64,000 nt of DNA from Nilaparvata lugens (taxonomy: Eukaryota > Arthropoda > Insecta > Hemiptera > Delphacidae), in the NCBI RefSeq assembly GCF_014356525.2, contig NC_052506.1:23822707-23886706 (forward strand), given 5' to 3'. Each line of letters starts with the position of its first letter. The stretch's first letter is position 1. Of this stretch, positions 46,266 to 58,450 are shown in pieces. The translations under genes were made by a program, and so were the position numbers. A model generated the notes under the pieces. It was given only the letters and a program-made list of their open reading frames with translations. It was not told the origin of the DNA and ran no database searches.

Positions 46266-48738
46266 TGTGCCAAAGAAGATAATTTTGAATAAAATTTAGA
46301 ATTTAGAAATAGGCCGACACATCTAGAAAATACCTGAGTCTATACCTAATTCATGCAGGTGAACGGGCTAGAGTCAAGAAAACTTCAATTAATCTTACCA
46401 TGCCTGATTTAATAGGTTTATACTATAGAAAAACACTACAATTTGAAATAATTGAAAAATACAAACAGCTTCAATAAACATTGGCAACTAAAATCGAACA
46501 ACAGAAACAACAATTTCATGTTACTTTGTTGACATTCTTCATCTGATTCGGGGGCGCATTACTATCCCCGTTTAGATAGCAATACGTCACAAAACCAAAC
46601 AATATCAGTCATCAAATAACAAATAATTAACTTCAACATAAAATTACTCAAGAAAGAAAAGCCCGTTGAACCCAAGTTTCGTCGATAGTAACACATATAA
46701 CCCATTTCATAATAATTTTGAATCCCCACTTTGATTGACATTCTCGAATGAACCTTTGTTTCACTACACTGCACTTTCGTTGGTCTGTACGTTGCTTTAT
46801 CGTCGGGGTTACAGTACCTTGTTTTTGGCGGTGAGCTTTTACCGGTTGAATTTGGCTTGACGGCGACGTCCTCTTACGTCCCTAGACCTGTCGTCTGAAC
46901 GGGTGTCTTGAAGCGGTGTTACATAAAGTTGCGGAACCAAAGGGGTGGTAGTACAAGAAGTTGGTTTGGGGACACACATGAACTGCTGTAAATAAATGTA
47001 TTACAGCATTAATTTCTAACTCTTCCTACAATTCATCAAAAGCTAAAACAGGAGTTATCTATTGATTACAATTAATTAAATTCTCTCATTCTATTTGAAT
47101 CCTCATTTTATATAGATTTTTATCTTTAAACTACTGATTCTTTTTATCAGAATTAATGGATCTTTCTTCACAAATAATTCAAATTGAAATGATGCTAACT
47201 TATATGATATTTTTCGTTTGGTTTGCGAAATCAAATATAATTTTTCATATAGTAGCTCGGCTAGTATTGTTGGAAACTGTGCGCCAGCCAACATTTATTT
47301 TATTTATTATTTATGAACTATAGGACGCAATCCAAGTGTAAATAACGGGCATTCGCCCAAAACTGCTCAGAACCTTAATTAAAAATGAACATTCCAGAGT
47401 TTATGATTTGATTTACCTACAAATACAAGTCCAAAAACTAGTATCAACTGAAATTATGAATTTATCACCTAATAAAACAAGACACTTTATAACACAATAA
47501 AAGAAAAAAATATTGAAAATTTCACTTTAAGGAAAGATAATGTTTGCCTTATAAGATTCATCTTGTGGATAGTTTTTACCTTTAATTAAATAAAATTAGT
47601 AGACACATAGAAAATAATTTAAATTGTATTAAAATTTGAACATTCATTAATATTAATTCCTGGAGAAGAAAAACTTTCTTCTTCATCTATTAAGATTTCT
47701 ATCATAAAAAATTTACTAAATCATTCAAAAGCCTTAATGACATAAGAAAACAGAGTCTGAAAAATATAAATTAAAAAATGTCATAAACTCAATATGAACA
47801 TAATCTTAAAAGTTTCATTCCAATTTAAAGACTATCTTCCTGACTTTCAGCAATACTCTACGATAATATATCTCCAGAAACAATAACTCAAATGTAACGT
47901 AACTGAAAACTTTCTATACTTCTTTAGAAAAAAAATTTATAATTATCTTCCATCACTAATAAAACCAAAAGGATTATTCTCAATCAATATTATTAACTTG
48001 AAAAATAACAGGCTTAATTAATTCAATACTCTTATGGAAGGAAGCTTCAATCAATTAAATTCCCTAAATTATATTTTAACCTTATTTTACGTACCTTAGC
48101 GGTTATTTGAAGAAACAATTATTCGTACATGATGAAGAAACACAATTAAACCTTTCAGGACATGGCACTACTAGTAAATTTAAACATTAATGAAAAATAA
48201 AACTAGCTCCTACATTAACTACTGAAATAAACTTATAAACCTGCCCAAAAAGGGGGAAACATAGTGACTACATCTTTACTCTCGTAGTGCTCCTAGCAAA
48301 GTGTCCTCCGGAACGTAATCTGGTCTCTCGACTGGGGAATCCCCACTACTGTATTTAGAAACAGGTCTCCTATTGGGCGAATGGAATCAATTTGACCAAT
48401 CGTCGCGTGGCTTCTAGAGCCTTTGGACCAAATAGTAACTGCAAAATCGGTAGTTTGTTATAATTTCAATGCTTGCTGTTTTCCAACTTATCGCACTTTA
48501 TGTCGCGACAAGAAGGCTAAGTTTTAGAGATAATTCCATAATCTACATTCCTCGACGACTCGGAGCCACAATTTTTAAATATCTATCATGGGAAACTCGA
48601 AGTCATGGCCGTTCATAATAGAGAGAGAAAATAATTTATTTCGCTAACTCACTTACAATAATGGCTCTAGTCTATTGCGTATTAAATTTACTATTATAAC
48701 TTGGGAAAAGGCCTGAATTAAAGAGAGTGCCCGGCACA
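46266..48738 (-). repeat. 3' LTR (2473 bp)
   Basis: TGTGCC...GGCACA termini; followed (on the minus strand, preceded) by the polypurine tract. Open frames here (46774-46562 and 47294-47103) recur in the other LTR and look like chance. Confidence 0.9.
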
Positions 48739-48752
48739 CTCCCCTTCCTTCC
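48739..48752 (-). other. polypurine tract
   Basis: GGAAGGAAGGGGAG on the minus strand, directly adjacent to the 3' LTR. This is where plus-strand DNA synthesis is primed in LTR elements. Confidence 0.85.
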
Positions 48753-51700
48753 GGAGTGAAACACGCAAAAAGAAATCTAATCAGGATATGTTACCATAGA
48801 GGCATTCTGTATGATTTGGAGAGTCGAATTTCTGGATTGATAGTAGGATCCAATTTGAAGCGGGCCCTCTTCAAAAGAAATCTCTTTAATCATTCCGAAA
48901 TTCAGCAAAATGTATAACTAATAGAGATTTGTGGCAAGAGTCTTTAAAACAGTGGCAAGAGTCAGGACAAAACAATATGGGCGTGTCCACTTTTTAAGTA
49001 GGTACTAAAGACGGACCGAGTATAATAATCTTGAATACTTCAATCACTTTATTGAGTCCCTGGTTATTTTCTTGGCAAACTCTAACATGGGAAAACGTTT
49101 AAAAGACATCATAGTTTTAATTGGTTCTATGTTACTCTGCTGTTGTAAAATATGAAGTACGTTGATTATAATAGTAAAGGATGAAACCTTTTCACTCTGC
49201 TGAATGTATTGAAATCTAACTATCATTACTATAGAGTTGAGAGTGCAACATATTTTTAACAATATAAAGCAATTCAATAGGCAATACTATTCTACATCGA
49301 CTAAGATTCAAAGATAATAATGATTGAAACTGCAACACTAGCGAGTCATCGGAGAGCAATGACACACGCTTGATGTACATTCCGTAGCTACGAAAATTTT
49401 CTATCCATTATTGTATTCCAGCAGGAAATCTCTATCACTGAATTGTATTAAAGTGAACTAAAACGGAATCAGTTGAACTGCATAAACCTATGATAAGATT
49501 ATAATTATATTAATCACGGAAGGTAAACTAATAAAGAATAGGGATATCAACAAAATAATATGAAATATAAAGCGAATAGAATATAAAATATGAGGCCTTA
49601 GACATTATTCTTATTATTTTATGAATGAGAATATATTTTATCTATGTGTACTAACTCCTAACTAGGTAATGTATAATTCTTAACTATGAATGGATGAGTA
49701 TTAAGCTATTGAAAATGGGTATAGTATAGAATATTATGATAAATCGTCTTATGCTAAATAACTTATTATTATTATTATTATTATTATTAGAGACATAATT
49801 TACATACATTGCTACATAGGATATTATGACTGTTGATTACTTCAAAAATTGATAATCACCCGATCTGCCAAACAATCAATTATCTACTACCGTGAGAAAA
49901 CTGTACATTCATTTCATTTACCGCGAGTATGCAGCCGTGCATGAAATAAAATTAAACCTAATTCACCTACCTAAATATATTTAATATTACGAAGTTAATA
50001 ACATAATTTAATGACTAATCTAGTTGCGCAAGTTATTTACATTCCGGAATTTCTTCTATATACATTATATTGTCACGTAACAAAATCTTTGACTAATAAA
50101 CCCTTCATGAACCCGTAATGAATCCTTATAACAAATACGGTAAATATCTCTATCATAACTCTTTTTCTCTTTCCTCCTTCTCATTCATTAGGAATCATCT
50201 CGTTGAGTGTATAGAGACAAGGCTATAGCGTGGCGCCATACTCACAAAAACTTATCCAATTATAACTCACGACAAAAAATCTTGTCTTCAATAGACTGAT
50301 CTGTTTCCTATTTTTTCCTGATCTGTTTCGGATATTTTTCAACATGACTCAAGCGTGATTTTGCATTATAATATTCCAGTAGGAAACCTTCACGACAGAA
50401 CGCTAGTCAAAACAGAACTATGATCAAGTGCCAGGCTTTAATCGACAATAATAATTCTGTATTTCGCTTCTCACTAGAGTACGTGACATTTTCTCTAAAC
50501 ACTGGAAGCATACTTTTCATCGCATGATTTAATAATATGAAAGTTCAGCTCTAACTTAGCATTGTTGGACTGCTACTGCTTGCCTTCTGATTACCAACAT
50601 TATTGAATTTACCAACACATTAACACATTAATAGGCTACTAATACACTATTACTGATTCTCAAGTTCACTGACATTTTCAACCTTACTGGAGCCTCACAT
50701 AATTATTTCTCAACAATAAATTTCATATCCAACTAGTTTCAATTACTCTACTAGATCTCAAAATATCTCAACTTATTCACATGGAAAACTTGATTGCAAT
50801 TTTACTATTCATCATTAAAAAATTTATCATTTCATTAAAGATTTTCCTATTTTTTTATTTATTAATTCTTTTTGACTACTTATCTCTAAAGGGTCCTACT
50901 ACTGTTAATTACCTCAATTTAATTTTCCCAACAAAAATTCTATTTCCTTTTTGACACGAATTTTCCTACATATTTCTACCTTATATCCCCATTTAAATTT
51001 TTAATCACCTTTCAACTCTCAACTACAGAATAATTTAAACTCATGCTTAACTCAAGAGATTTTCCCTTTTCATTTCAAATTCAACTAGAAGAATTTCACT
51101 GTTAATTTTATTTTAATTTAACCCGTTCATTAGTGTTCCAATATTTATTTCTACTTTCACTGATAACCATTTTAACATTACCTAGGTACTCGAAAAAGTT
51201 TCTCTGTTATTTTATTTGTATACCTTAACTAATCACTTTAAATATTCATTGTCTAAAACCTTCAATTTTCGTTACCATACCAAATTTCTAAGCAACTTTA
51301 AACTCAATAATACCCTTTTTTTTACCAATTATTACTTGTGTTTTTGCGGCTGACTTTCCTACCAAACATTAACGAACCTTTTGACTGGGCTTTCCTAAAC
51401 TGCATTACGCTGATTGTTTTCCTTACAATCACTACGAAGACTCACTAAATATTCTAGATTTCGGTTTACGTTATTCTACTGACGAGCCCCATAACTCTCG
51501 AATGAACCAGACCGTTTACTAGATACAATTAAATCTTAGCTCACACCATCTTCGGTGCCTTTCGCTAAAATTATACAATTCCACCGTACAAATTTGCAAG
51601 GTTAGTCATAGCTAGATTCCTTGATTTGTTACATGGACAACTATCGGGCAGTGCTCCGTTCTCTCTGGACACGGACCTACACTCGCGCCGATTACCTAAA

Positions 51701-52779
51701 TTCAACAACAACACACATAGGTAGGACATCCCCGTGTCCTCCTCTAAATCTTGAGTCTCAACTAAACAAACAAAAAAAATTCCCCACAGTCTACAGGAAA
51801 CGTCATCAACACAACGGATCTTTACACTATCACTACGCATGCCTACCGCAAAAATCACACCAAAAAAAAAAAATATCTCCAATAATAAAACTGATTCACC
51901 TTTTCGAGAATAAACATTACTGATAAAGGGACTTAACAACCTCATCTGAATCAACTTATTTTCATACAAATTCCCAAGGATTTGATCATCGTTTCAACTT
52001 TAATCTACAATATCTAATTATTTAGTTTAAACATCTCAAGGCCAAAACTACTCATCAACTTTTCAAAACTACATAATATCAACAATAACTAATAAAACAG
52101 TTTCCTATTTATTCTCTGATTACCTTCGATCTACCTAAACTTATCAAAAAAAATTTCCTATTTTCCTCAAACATTCACCCATAATAATTTCCGAATTTTC
52201 CTAATTTACTTGGGTTGACCTTTAAAATCTCAATATTCACTTTCACTACTACTATAATGATATTCAACTACCAGACGTGAGACCAGAATACGTACGTTGA
52301 CATTACAATAATTTCTATCATCATTCACGGAATTACAGAATGCAAAAAATTTATTCAGCACTTAGAATCAGATGTTTTTCACCTATGCTAGTTTCTTCTA
52401 CTAATTTCTATTCTACCGTTAAACCTTTAATTTCTCAAAAATCAATTTCAATATCAAGTTTTAGAATACTTTCAACTTAAGCTTCAATGATACTTGACTT
52501 TATCTTTAAGCACTTCAAAAGATTATCATTTTAATGGTTTAACATAACTGAATAACTTTCCTGTTTCATCTACAATTATTTAAACTTCAGAAAAATTGGA
52601 GTAGCAACTATAAATTATTCATTCAACTCCAAACCCAAAATATTGACAGTTAACACGTTCACAGAATGAATTATTAAGTATAGACTCAGAAAAATTGATC
52701 TAGTATGATTAGAGTAAGTTATGAAATTTTTTTTTTTTTTTAGGAAATTTGAATTCCAGAGATTTAAATATCTCTAGAC
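48753..52779 (-). other. non-coding internal region of the LTR element
   Basis: About 4 kb, AT-rich, with many short open frames and no retroelement protein motif. The longest frame, 132 codons at 51969-51571 (minus), shows no recognisable domain. A (ATT)8 run is at 49768-49791. Confidence 0.75.
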
Positions 52780-52797
52780 AGCAGAGTGGCGCAGTTG
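52780..52797 (-). other. putative primer-binding site matching the tRNA-iMet 5' end
   Basis: The plus strand reads AGCAGAGTGGCGCAGTTG immediately before the LTR. The insect initiator tRNA-Met starts AGCAGAGTGGCGCAGTGG (established sequence, from memory), giving 17 of 18 matches. The minus-strand element RNA would therefore pair with a tRNA-iMet 5' fragment whose 3' end lies in the D-loop. Ordinary primer-binding sites pair with the tRNA 3' CCA end and begin TGG; this one does not. Confidence 0.7.
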
Positions 52798-55269
52798 TGT
52801 GCCAAAGAAGATAATTTTGAATAAAATTTAGAATTTAGAAATAGGCCGACACATCTAGAAAATACCTGAGTCTATACCTAATTCATGCAGGTGAACGGGC
52901 TAGAGTCAAGAAAACTTCAATTAATCTTACCATGCCTGATTTAATAGGTTTATACTATAGAAAAACACTACAATTTGAAATAATTGAAAAATACAAACAG
53001 CTTCAATAAACATTGGCAACTAAAATCGAACAACAGAAACAACAATTTCATGTTACTTTGTTGACATTCTTCATCTGATTCGGGGGCGCATTACTATCCC
53101 CGTTTAGATAGCAATACGTCACAAAACCAAACAATATCAGTCATCAAATAACAAATAATTAACTTCAACATAAAATTACTCAAGAAAGAAAAGCCCGTTG
53201 AACCCAAGTTTCGTCGATAGTAACACATATAACCCATTTCATAATAATTTTGAATCCCCACTTTTGATTGACATTCTCGAATGAACCTTTGTTTCACTAC
53301 ACTGCACTTTCGTTGGTCTGTACGTTGCTTTATCGTCGGGGTTACAGTACCTTGTTTTTGGCGGTGAGCTTTTACCGGTTGAATTTGGCTTGACGGCGAC
53401 GTCCTCTTACGTCCCTAGACCTGTCGTCTGAACGGGTGTCTTGAAGCGGTGTTACATAAAGTTGCGGAACCAAAGGGGTGGTAGTACAAGAAGTTGGTTT
53501 GGGGACACACATGAACTGCTGTAAATAAATGTATTACAGCATTAATTTCTAACTCTTCCTACAATTCATCAAAAGCTAAAACAGGAGTTATCTATTGATT
53601 ACAATTAATTAATTCTCTCATTCTATTTGAATCCTCATTTTATATAGATTTTTATCTTTAAACTACTGATTCTTTTTATCAGAATTAATGGATCTTTCTT
53701 CACAAATAATTCAAATTGAAATGATGCTAACTTATATGATATTTTTCGTTTGGTTTGCGAAATCAAATATAATTTTTCATATAGTAGCTCGGCTAGTATT
53801 GTTGGAAACTGTGCGCCAGCCAACATTTATTTTATTTATTATTTATGAACTATAGGACGCAATCCAAGTGTAAATAACGGGCATTCGCCCAAAACTGCTC
53901 AGAACCTTAATTAAAAATGAACATTCCAGAGTTTATGATTTGATTTACCTACAAATACAAGTCCAAAAACTAGTATCAACTGAAATTATGAATTTATCAC
54001 CTAATAAAACAAGACACTTATAACACAATAAAAGAAAAAATATTGAAAATTTCACTTTAAGGAAAGATAATGTTTGCCTTATAAGATTCATCTTGTGGAT
54101 AGTTTTTACCTTTAATTAAATAAAATTAGTAGACACATAGAAAATAATTTAAATTGTATTAAAATTTGAACATTCATTAATATTAATTCCCTGGAGAAGA
54201 AAAACTTTCTTCTTCATCTATTAAGATTTCTATCATAAAAAATTTACTAAATCATTCAAAAGCCTTAATGACATAAGAAAACAGAGTCTGAAAAATATAA
54301 ATTAAAAAATGTCATAAACTCAATATGAACATAATCTTAAAAGTTTCATTCCAATTTAAAGACTATCTTCCTGACTTTCAGCAATACTCTACGATAATAT
54401 ATCTCCAGAAACAATAACTCAAATGTAACGTAACTGAAAACTTTCTATACTTCTTTAGAAAAAAAATTTATAATTATCTTCCATCACTAATAAAACCAAA
54501 AGGATTATTCTCAATCAATATTATTAACTTGAAAAATAACAGGCTTAATTAATTCAATACTCTTATGGAAGGAAGCTTCAATCAATTAAATTCCCTAAAT
54601 TATATTTTAACCTTATTTTACGTACCTTAGCGGTTATTTGAAGAAACAATTATTCGTACATGATGAAGAAACACAATTAAACCTTTCAGGACATGGCACT
54701 ACTAGTAAATTTAAACATTAATAAAAAATAAAACTAGCTCCTACATTAACTACTGAAATAAACTTATAAACCTGCCCAAAAAGGGGGAAACATAGTGACT
54801 ACATCTTTACTCTCGTAGTGCTCCTAGCAAAGTGTCCTCCGGAACGTAATCTGGTCTCTCGACTGGGGAATCCCCACTACTGTATTTAGAAACAGGTCTC
54901 CTATTGGGCGAATGGAATCAATTTGACCAATCGTCGCGTGGCTTCTAGAGCCTTTGGACCAAATAGTAACTGCAAAATCGGTAGTTTGTTATAATTTCAA
55001 TGCTTGCTGTTTTCCAACTTATCGCACTTTATGTCGCAACAAGAAGGCTAAGTTTTAGAGATAATTCCATAATCTACATTCCTCGACGACTCGGAGCCAC
55101 AATTTTCAAATATCTATCATGGGAAACTCGAAGTCATGGCCGTTCATAATAGAGAGAGAAAATAATTTATTTCGCTAACTCACTTACAATAATGGCTCTA
55201 GTCTATTGCGTATTAAATTTACTATTATAACTTGGGAAAAGGCCTGAATTAAAGAGAGTGCCCGGCACA
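52798..55269 (-). repeat. 5' LTR (2472 bp)
   Basis: Near-identical copy of 46266-48738, with the same TGTGCC/GGCACA termini. It borders the primer-binding site. Confidence 0.9.
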
Positions 55270-55273
55270 ATTT

Positions 55274-55600
55274 TCATCTGTCAACTACAAGTTAAAGTAG
55301 TTTCTCTCAATCAGTTGATTCCTACAGGTCAGTTTCGACTAGTTGTTAGTTGAAACGTCAACGGAGCATCCACCAAAAAGGCAAGCAATGATAGAGTTTG
55401 AAGGCCTTTCTTCATCACGGGCTTTTTGATGCCACGAGCAGGACCTTCCTTGAGGGGTGGTGAGTTGGCGGTCGGGGGGTTTTTGGGGAGGTGAGGTTAG
55501 ATTGGAGAACGTCCAAGAACATGCGTGTGCGTGCGCGTGTCACACAAAGGGCACCCAGAAGTACGTGATCTCAATTCCTTCTGTCTGGGACGTGATACTA
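55274..55600. other. right flank of the LTR element
   Basis: 55275-55365 repeats the left flank (CTGTCAACTACA, GGTCAGTTTC..TAGTTGTT, GTTGAAACGTCAAC). A G-rich run follows at 55455-55495. No gene recognised. Confidence 0.5.
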
Positions 55601-56330
55601 CGATGTCACTTTTACTTATCACCCTATGCTACCTCTCCTTTATCTTCTTCTCATCTCTTCATCAACTTCTTCACCATCCAAAATCATTGTTTTCTTATTT
55701 TGATATTCCTTATATATTTTTGTTTATTCTGAGTTCTCTTTTTCACCCACTCCTCTTCTCCTGTTCTTCTTACCTTGTCTTCTTCCATTTATTTGATCTC
55801 TCTTACTCTCTCTCTCTCTTTCTTTTCACTTCTATATTTCCTCTTTCATACTTTTCTTTCAAGATTTCACTCTTCCTTTTTCTCATTTTCATCTTCCCGT
55901 TCTACTTTCCTTCAGCCTCTAATTCTCAGTCTGTGCCGTTTTCCTATCTTCTCATATATACTTCTTCTTTTCCTGCTCAACTTTGATATGAGCTGATTTC
56001 ATATTTTCTATTCCGTACTTATATTTCAATATTTTCCATTTCTTTGTGCTATAAGAAATATTTTTGAACTTGTATTATTCCAATCTCCTCTAATATATTT
56101 TCTACGTCTCAATTATTACCGTCTTATTACCGTAATTCTCAATATGTATTTTTCTTTGTATTCTTCTTCTGCTTTCTCTTTTTTATTTCTTCTTTTTTCT
56201 TCTTCTTCTTCTTCTCCTTCTCTCTCTTCATCACCAATTCCCACTTCAACTCATTCTTAGCTCCTCTTTTCTTAGTGTTATTTTCTCTCCTCCTCCTACT
56301 CCTCCTCATCCTCCACTACCACATCAGCAC
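55600..56330 (+). repeat. long pyrimidine-rich tract
   Basis: About 700 bp dominated by CTT, TCC and TTT on the plus strand. The open frames over it are low-complexity artefacts. Confidence 0.8.
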
Positions 56331-56357
56331 TGCCATTGGTGCTTGATCGAACATTGG

Positions 56358-56393
56358 TTGCTGCTTGTTGCTGCTGCTGCTGCTGCTGCTGTC
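56358..56393 (+). repeat. CTG repeat
   Basis: GCTGCTTGTTGCTGCTGCTG continuing to GCTGCTGTCTT: eight to ten CTG/TTG units, lying at the point where strand purine bias reverses. Confidence 0.85.
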
Positions 56394-56519
56394 TTGTTCG
56401 CCACTTTTACAATATTCTTACAACAAACCAAGCCGAGCATAACACTAAAACTTGGGGTATGTTGGTTGAGAAGAAGATTCTGGAGAAGAAACGCGGAACG
56501 AAGAGAGATATAAGATGAG

Positions 56520-56829
56520 GAGGGAATGAGTTTGCGGATGAGGAGGAGGAGGAATAGAATGAGAATGAGGAAGTAGAGTGATGGCAAAGGAGGAGTGGTG
56601 GAAGAGAAGTGAAGGAAGACAAGTAGTAGTAGAGAAGGAGAAGGAGGATGAGTTGTTTGGGTTGAGGAGGAGGAGAAGGAGAGAAGATAACGCTAAGAAT
56701 AGAAAGAAGAGATAAGGAAAGAAGAGATAAGAATGAGTTGTAGTGGGAAGTAGTGTTGAAGAGAGAGAATTAAGAAGAAGAAGAAGAAGAAGAGAAGAAG
56801 AAGAAGAAGAAGAAGAAGAAGAAGAAGAA

Positions 56830-56918
<89 letters not shown>

Positions 56919-57010
56919 GAAAAGAAAAAGACGATGTAGACGAAAAAGAAAAATTAGATGGAAAAGAAGAAGAAAAAGAAGAAGTACAAGAATAAGATTA
57001 GAAGGGTAGG
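56520..57010 (+). repeat. long purine-rich tract with GAA and GAT runs
   Basis: GAGGA-rich DNA grading into (GAA)n at about 56770-56830 and (GAT)n at about 56828-56917. The poly-Glu, poly-Asp and poly-Ser frames are artefacts. Confidence 0.85.
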
Positions 57011-57279
57011 AGGGTAGGATTGAAGACCAGAAGACGTAGAGAATTGTAACAAAGAATATTGAAGCTTTGTTGAAATGATACAAGGAGACAAAAGTCTCTG
57101 ACTTTGTAAACAACAAAAAGCATATCATTCCGAATCCGAAACAGCACCAACCAACTCTTATCATTCTTCTCAGGGGCATACAAGTTTCATCTTTCATTTG
57201 AAGCTCTCTGAAAATAATACTGTAATGCAGATAGGCCGATTTCTAGATAGCTGTAGAGTATTCTAACATAATATTGTTA

Positions 57280-57529
57280 CTCTCCTTGCCCTATTACCAT
57301 AGGTAAGGAAAGTATTGCTTTCCGAAAAAAATTAAGTTACCCCAATTTCTAAATTTCTATACGTTTCAAGGTCCCCTGAGTCCAAAAAAGTTGTTTTTGG
57401 GTATTGGTCTGTATGTGTGTGTGTGTGTTGTGTGTGTGTGTGTGTGGTGGTGTGTGTGTGTGTGTGTGTGGTGTGTGGTGTGTGTGTGTGTGTGTGTGGT
57501 GTGTGTGTGGTGTGTGTGTGTGTGTGTGT

Positions 57530-57572
<43 letters not shown>

Positions 57573-57577
57573 GTGTG

Positions 57578-57608
<31 letters not shown>

Positions 57609-57617
57609 TGTGTGTGT

Positions 57618-57690
<73 letters not shown>

Positions 57691-57693
57691 TGT

Positions 57694-57736
<43 letters not shown>

Positions 57737-57763
57737 GTGTGTGGTGTGTGTTGTGTGTGTGTG

Positions 57764-57794
<31 letters not shown>

Positions 57795-58450
57795 AGTGTA
57801 TGTGCGTCTGTGTACACGATATCTCATCTCCCAATTAACGGAATGACTTGAAATTTGGAACTTCCCCTATGAGGATCCGACACGAACAATTTCGAACAAA
57901 TCCAATTCAAGATGGCGGCTAAAATGGCGAAAATGTTGTCAAAAACAGGGTTTTTCGTTATTTTCTCGAAAACGGCTCCAACGATTTTGATCAAATTTAT
58001 ACCTAAAATAGTCATTGACAAGTTCTATCAACTCAAGTCCCATATCTGTAAAAATTTCAGGAGCTCCGCCCCATCAATGCAAAGTGTGATTTTAGATTCC
58101 AAATTATCAGGCTTCAGATACAATTTCAACGAAAAAAATCAAGTGGAAAAGATTGAGCATGGAAATCTCTACAATTAATGTTCAGTGACTTTTTCACCTA
58201 AAATTGGAAATAAGCTCGAAATTCGAGAAAATGTGTTTATTCAATAATGCAAACTGTTGGCAACTGTTGATTCTATTAAATCATTTACTATGAAGAGATA
58301 GCAGACTTCGTGTGTCTCCAGCGTTATTATCCTGTCACCAGCTGGCAGATCTTTGAATAGTAGACTTGAGATGCGCGTGTACACTAGTGTCAGGTGATAA
58401 ATTTTCATAACGGCAAGGAAAGTTGTGTGAGTGCGCCACACCAGATTTTT
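57280..58450 (+). mobile_element. dispersed repeat with CTTTCCTTG ends, copy 2
   Basis: CTCCTTGCCCTATTACCATA at the left and GGCAAGGAAAGTTGTGTGAG at the right, with the shared blocks GAGGATCCGACACG and AATTCAAGATGGCGGC. It is the same family as 16196-17130, but its TG stretch has expanded to ~380 bp. Confidence 0.7.
57412..57790 (+). repeat. interrupted (TG)n, ~380 bp
   Basis: TG dinucleotides with frequent GGTG interruptions, inside the preceding element. All open frames here are artefacts. Confidence 0.95.

Larger units (their letters stand above)
46262..55273 (-). mobile_element. complete non-coding LTR retrotransposon (LARD-like)
   Basis: Two direct 2.47-kb repeats (46266-48738 and 52798-55269) enclose 4.06 kb. 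Both begin TGTGCC and end GGCACA. The outer flanks are the 4-bp duplication ATTT (46262-46265 and 55270-55273). On the minus strand GGAAGGAAGGGGAG (48752-48739) abuts the 3' LTR as a polypurine tract, and 52797-52780 abuts the 5' LTR as the primer-binding site; together they fix the orientation. No gag, protease, integrase or reverse-transcriptase motif was seen inside, so the element would need proteins from elsewhere. By eye the LTRs differ by a few substitutions and single-base indels, implying recent insertion. Confidence 0.9.

Noticed and set aside
46562..47294. Open frames inside the LTR, repeated at 53094-53826
   Set aside because: Repeated only because the LTR is duplicated; short, no domain, and one start is changed by a single-base indel between copies.
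51571..51969. 132-codon open frame inside the LTR element as a gag remnant
   Set aside because: No zinc knuckle, capsid or protease motif seen.
52782..52797. tRNA-iMet gene
   Set aside because: Only the first 16-18 bases match; no anticodon arm or T arm follows. Better explained as a primer-binding site.
55457..57197. Ser-, Leu-, Ile- and Glu-rich long open frames
   Set aside because: Low-complexity translation of polypyrimidine and polypurine DNA.
57332..57851. Long Cys-Val and Thr-His open frames
   Set aside because: Interrupted TG repeat artefacts in all frames.
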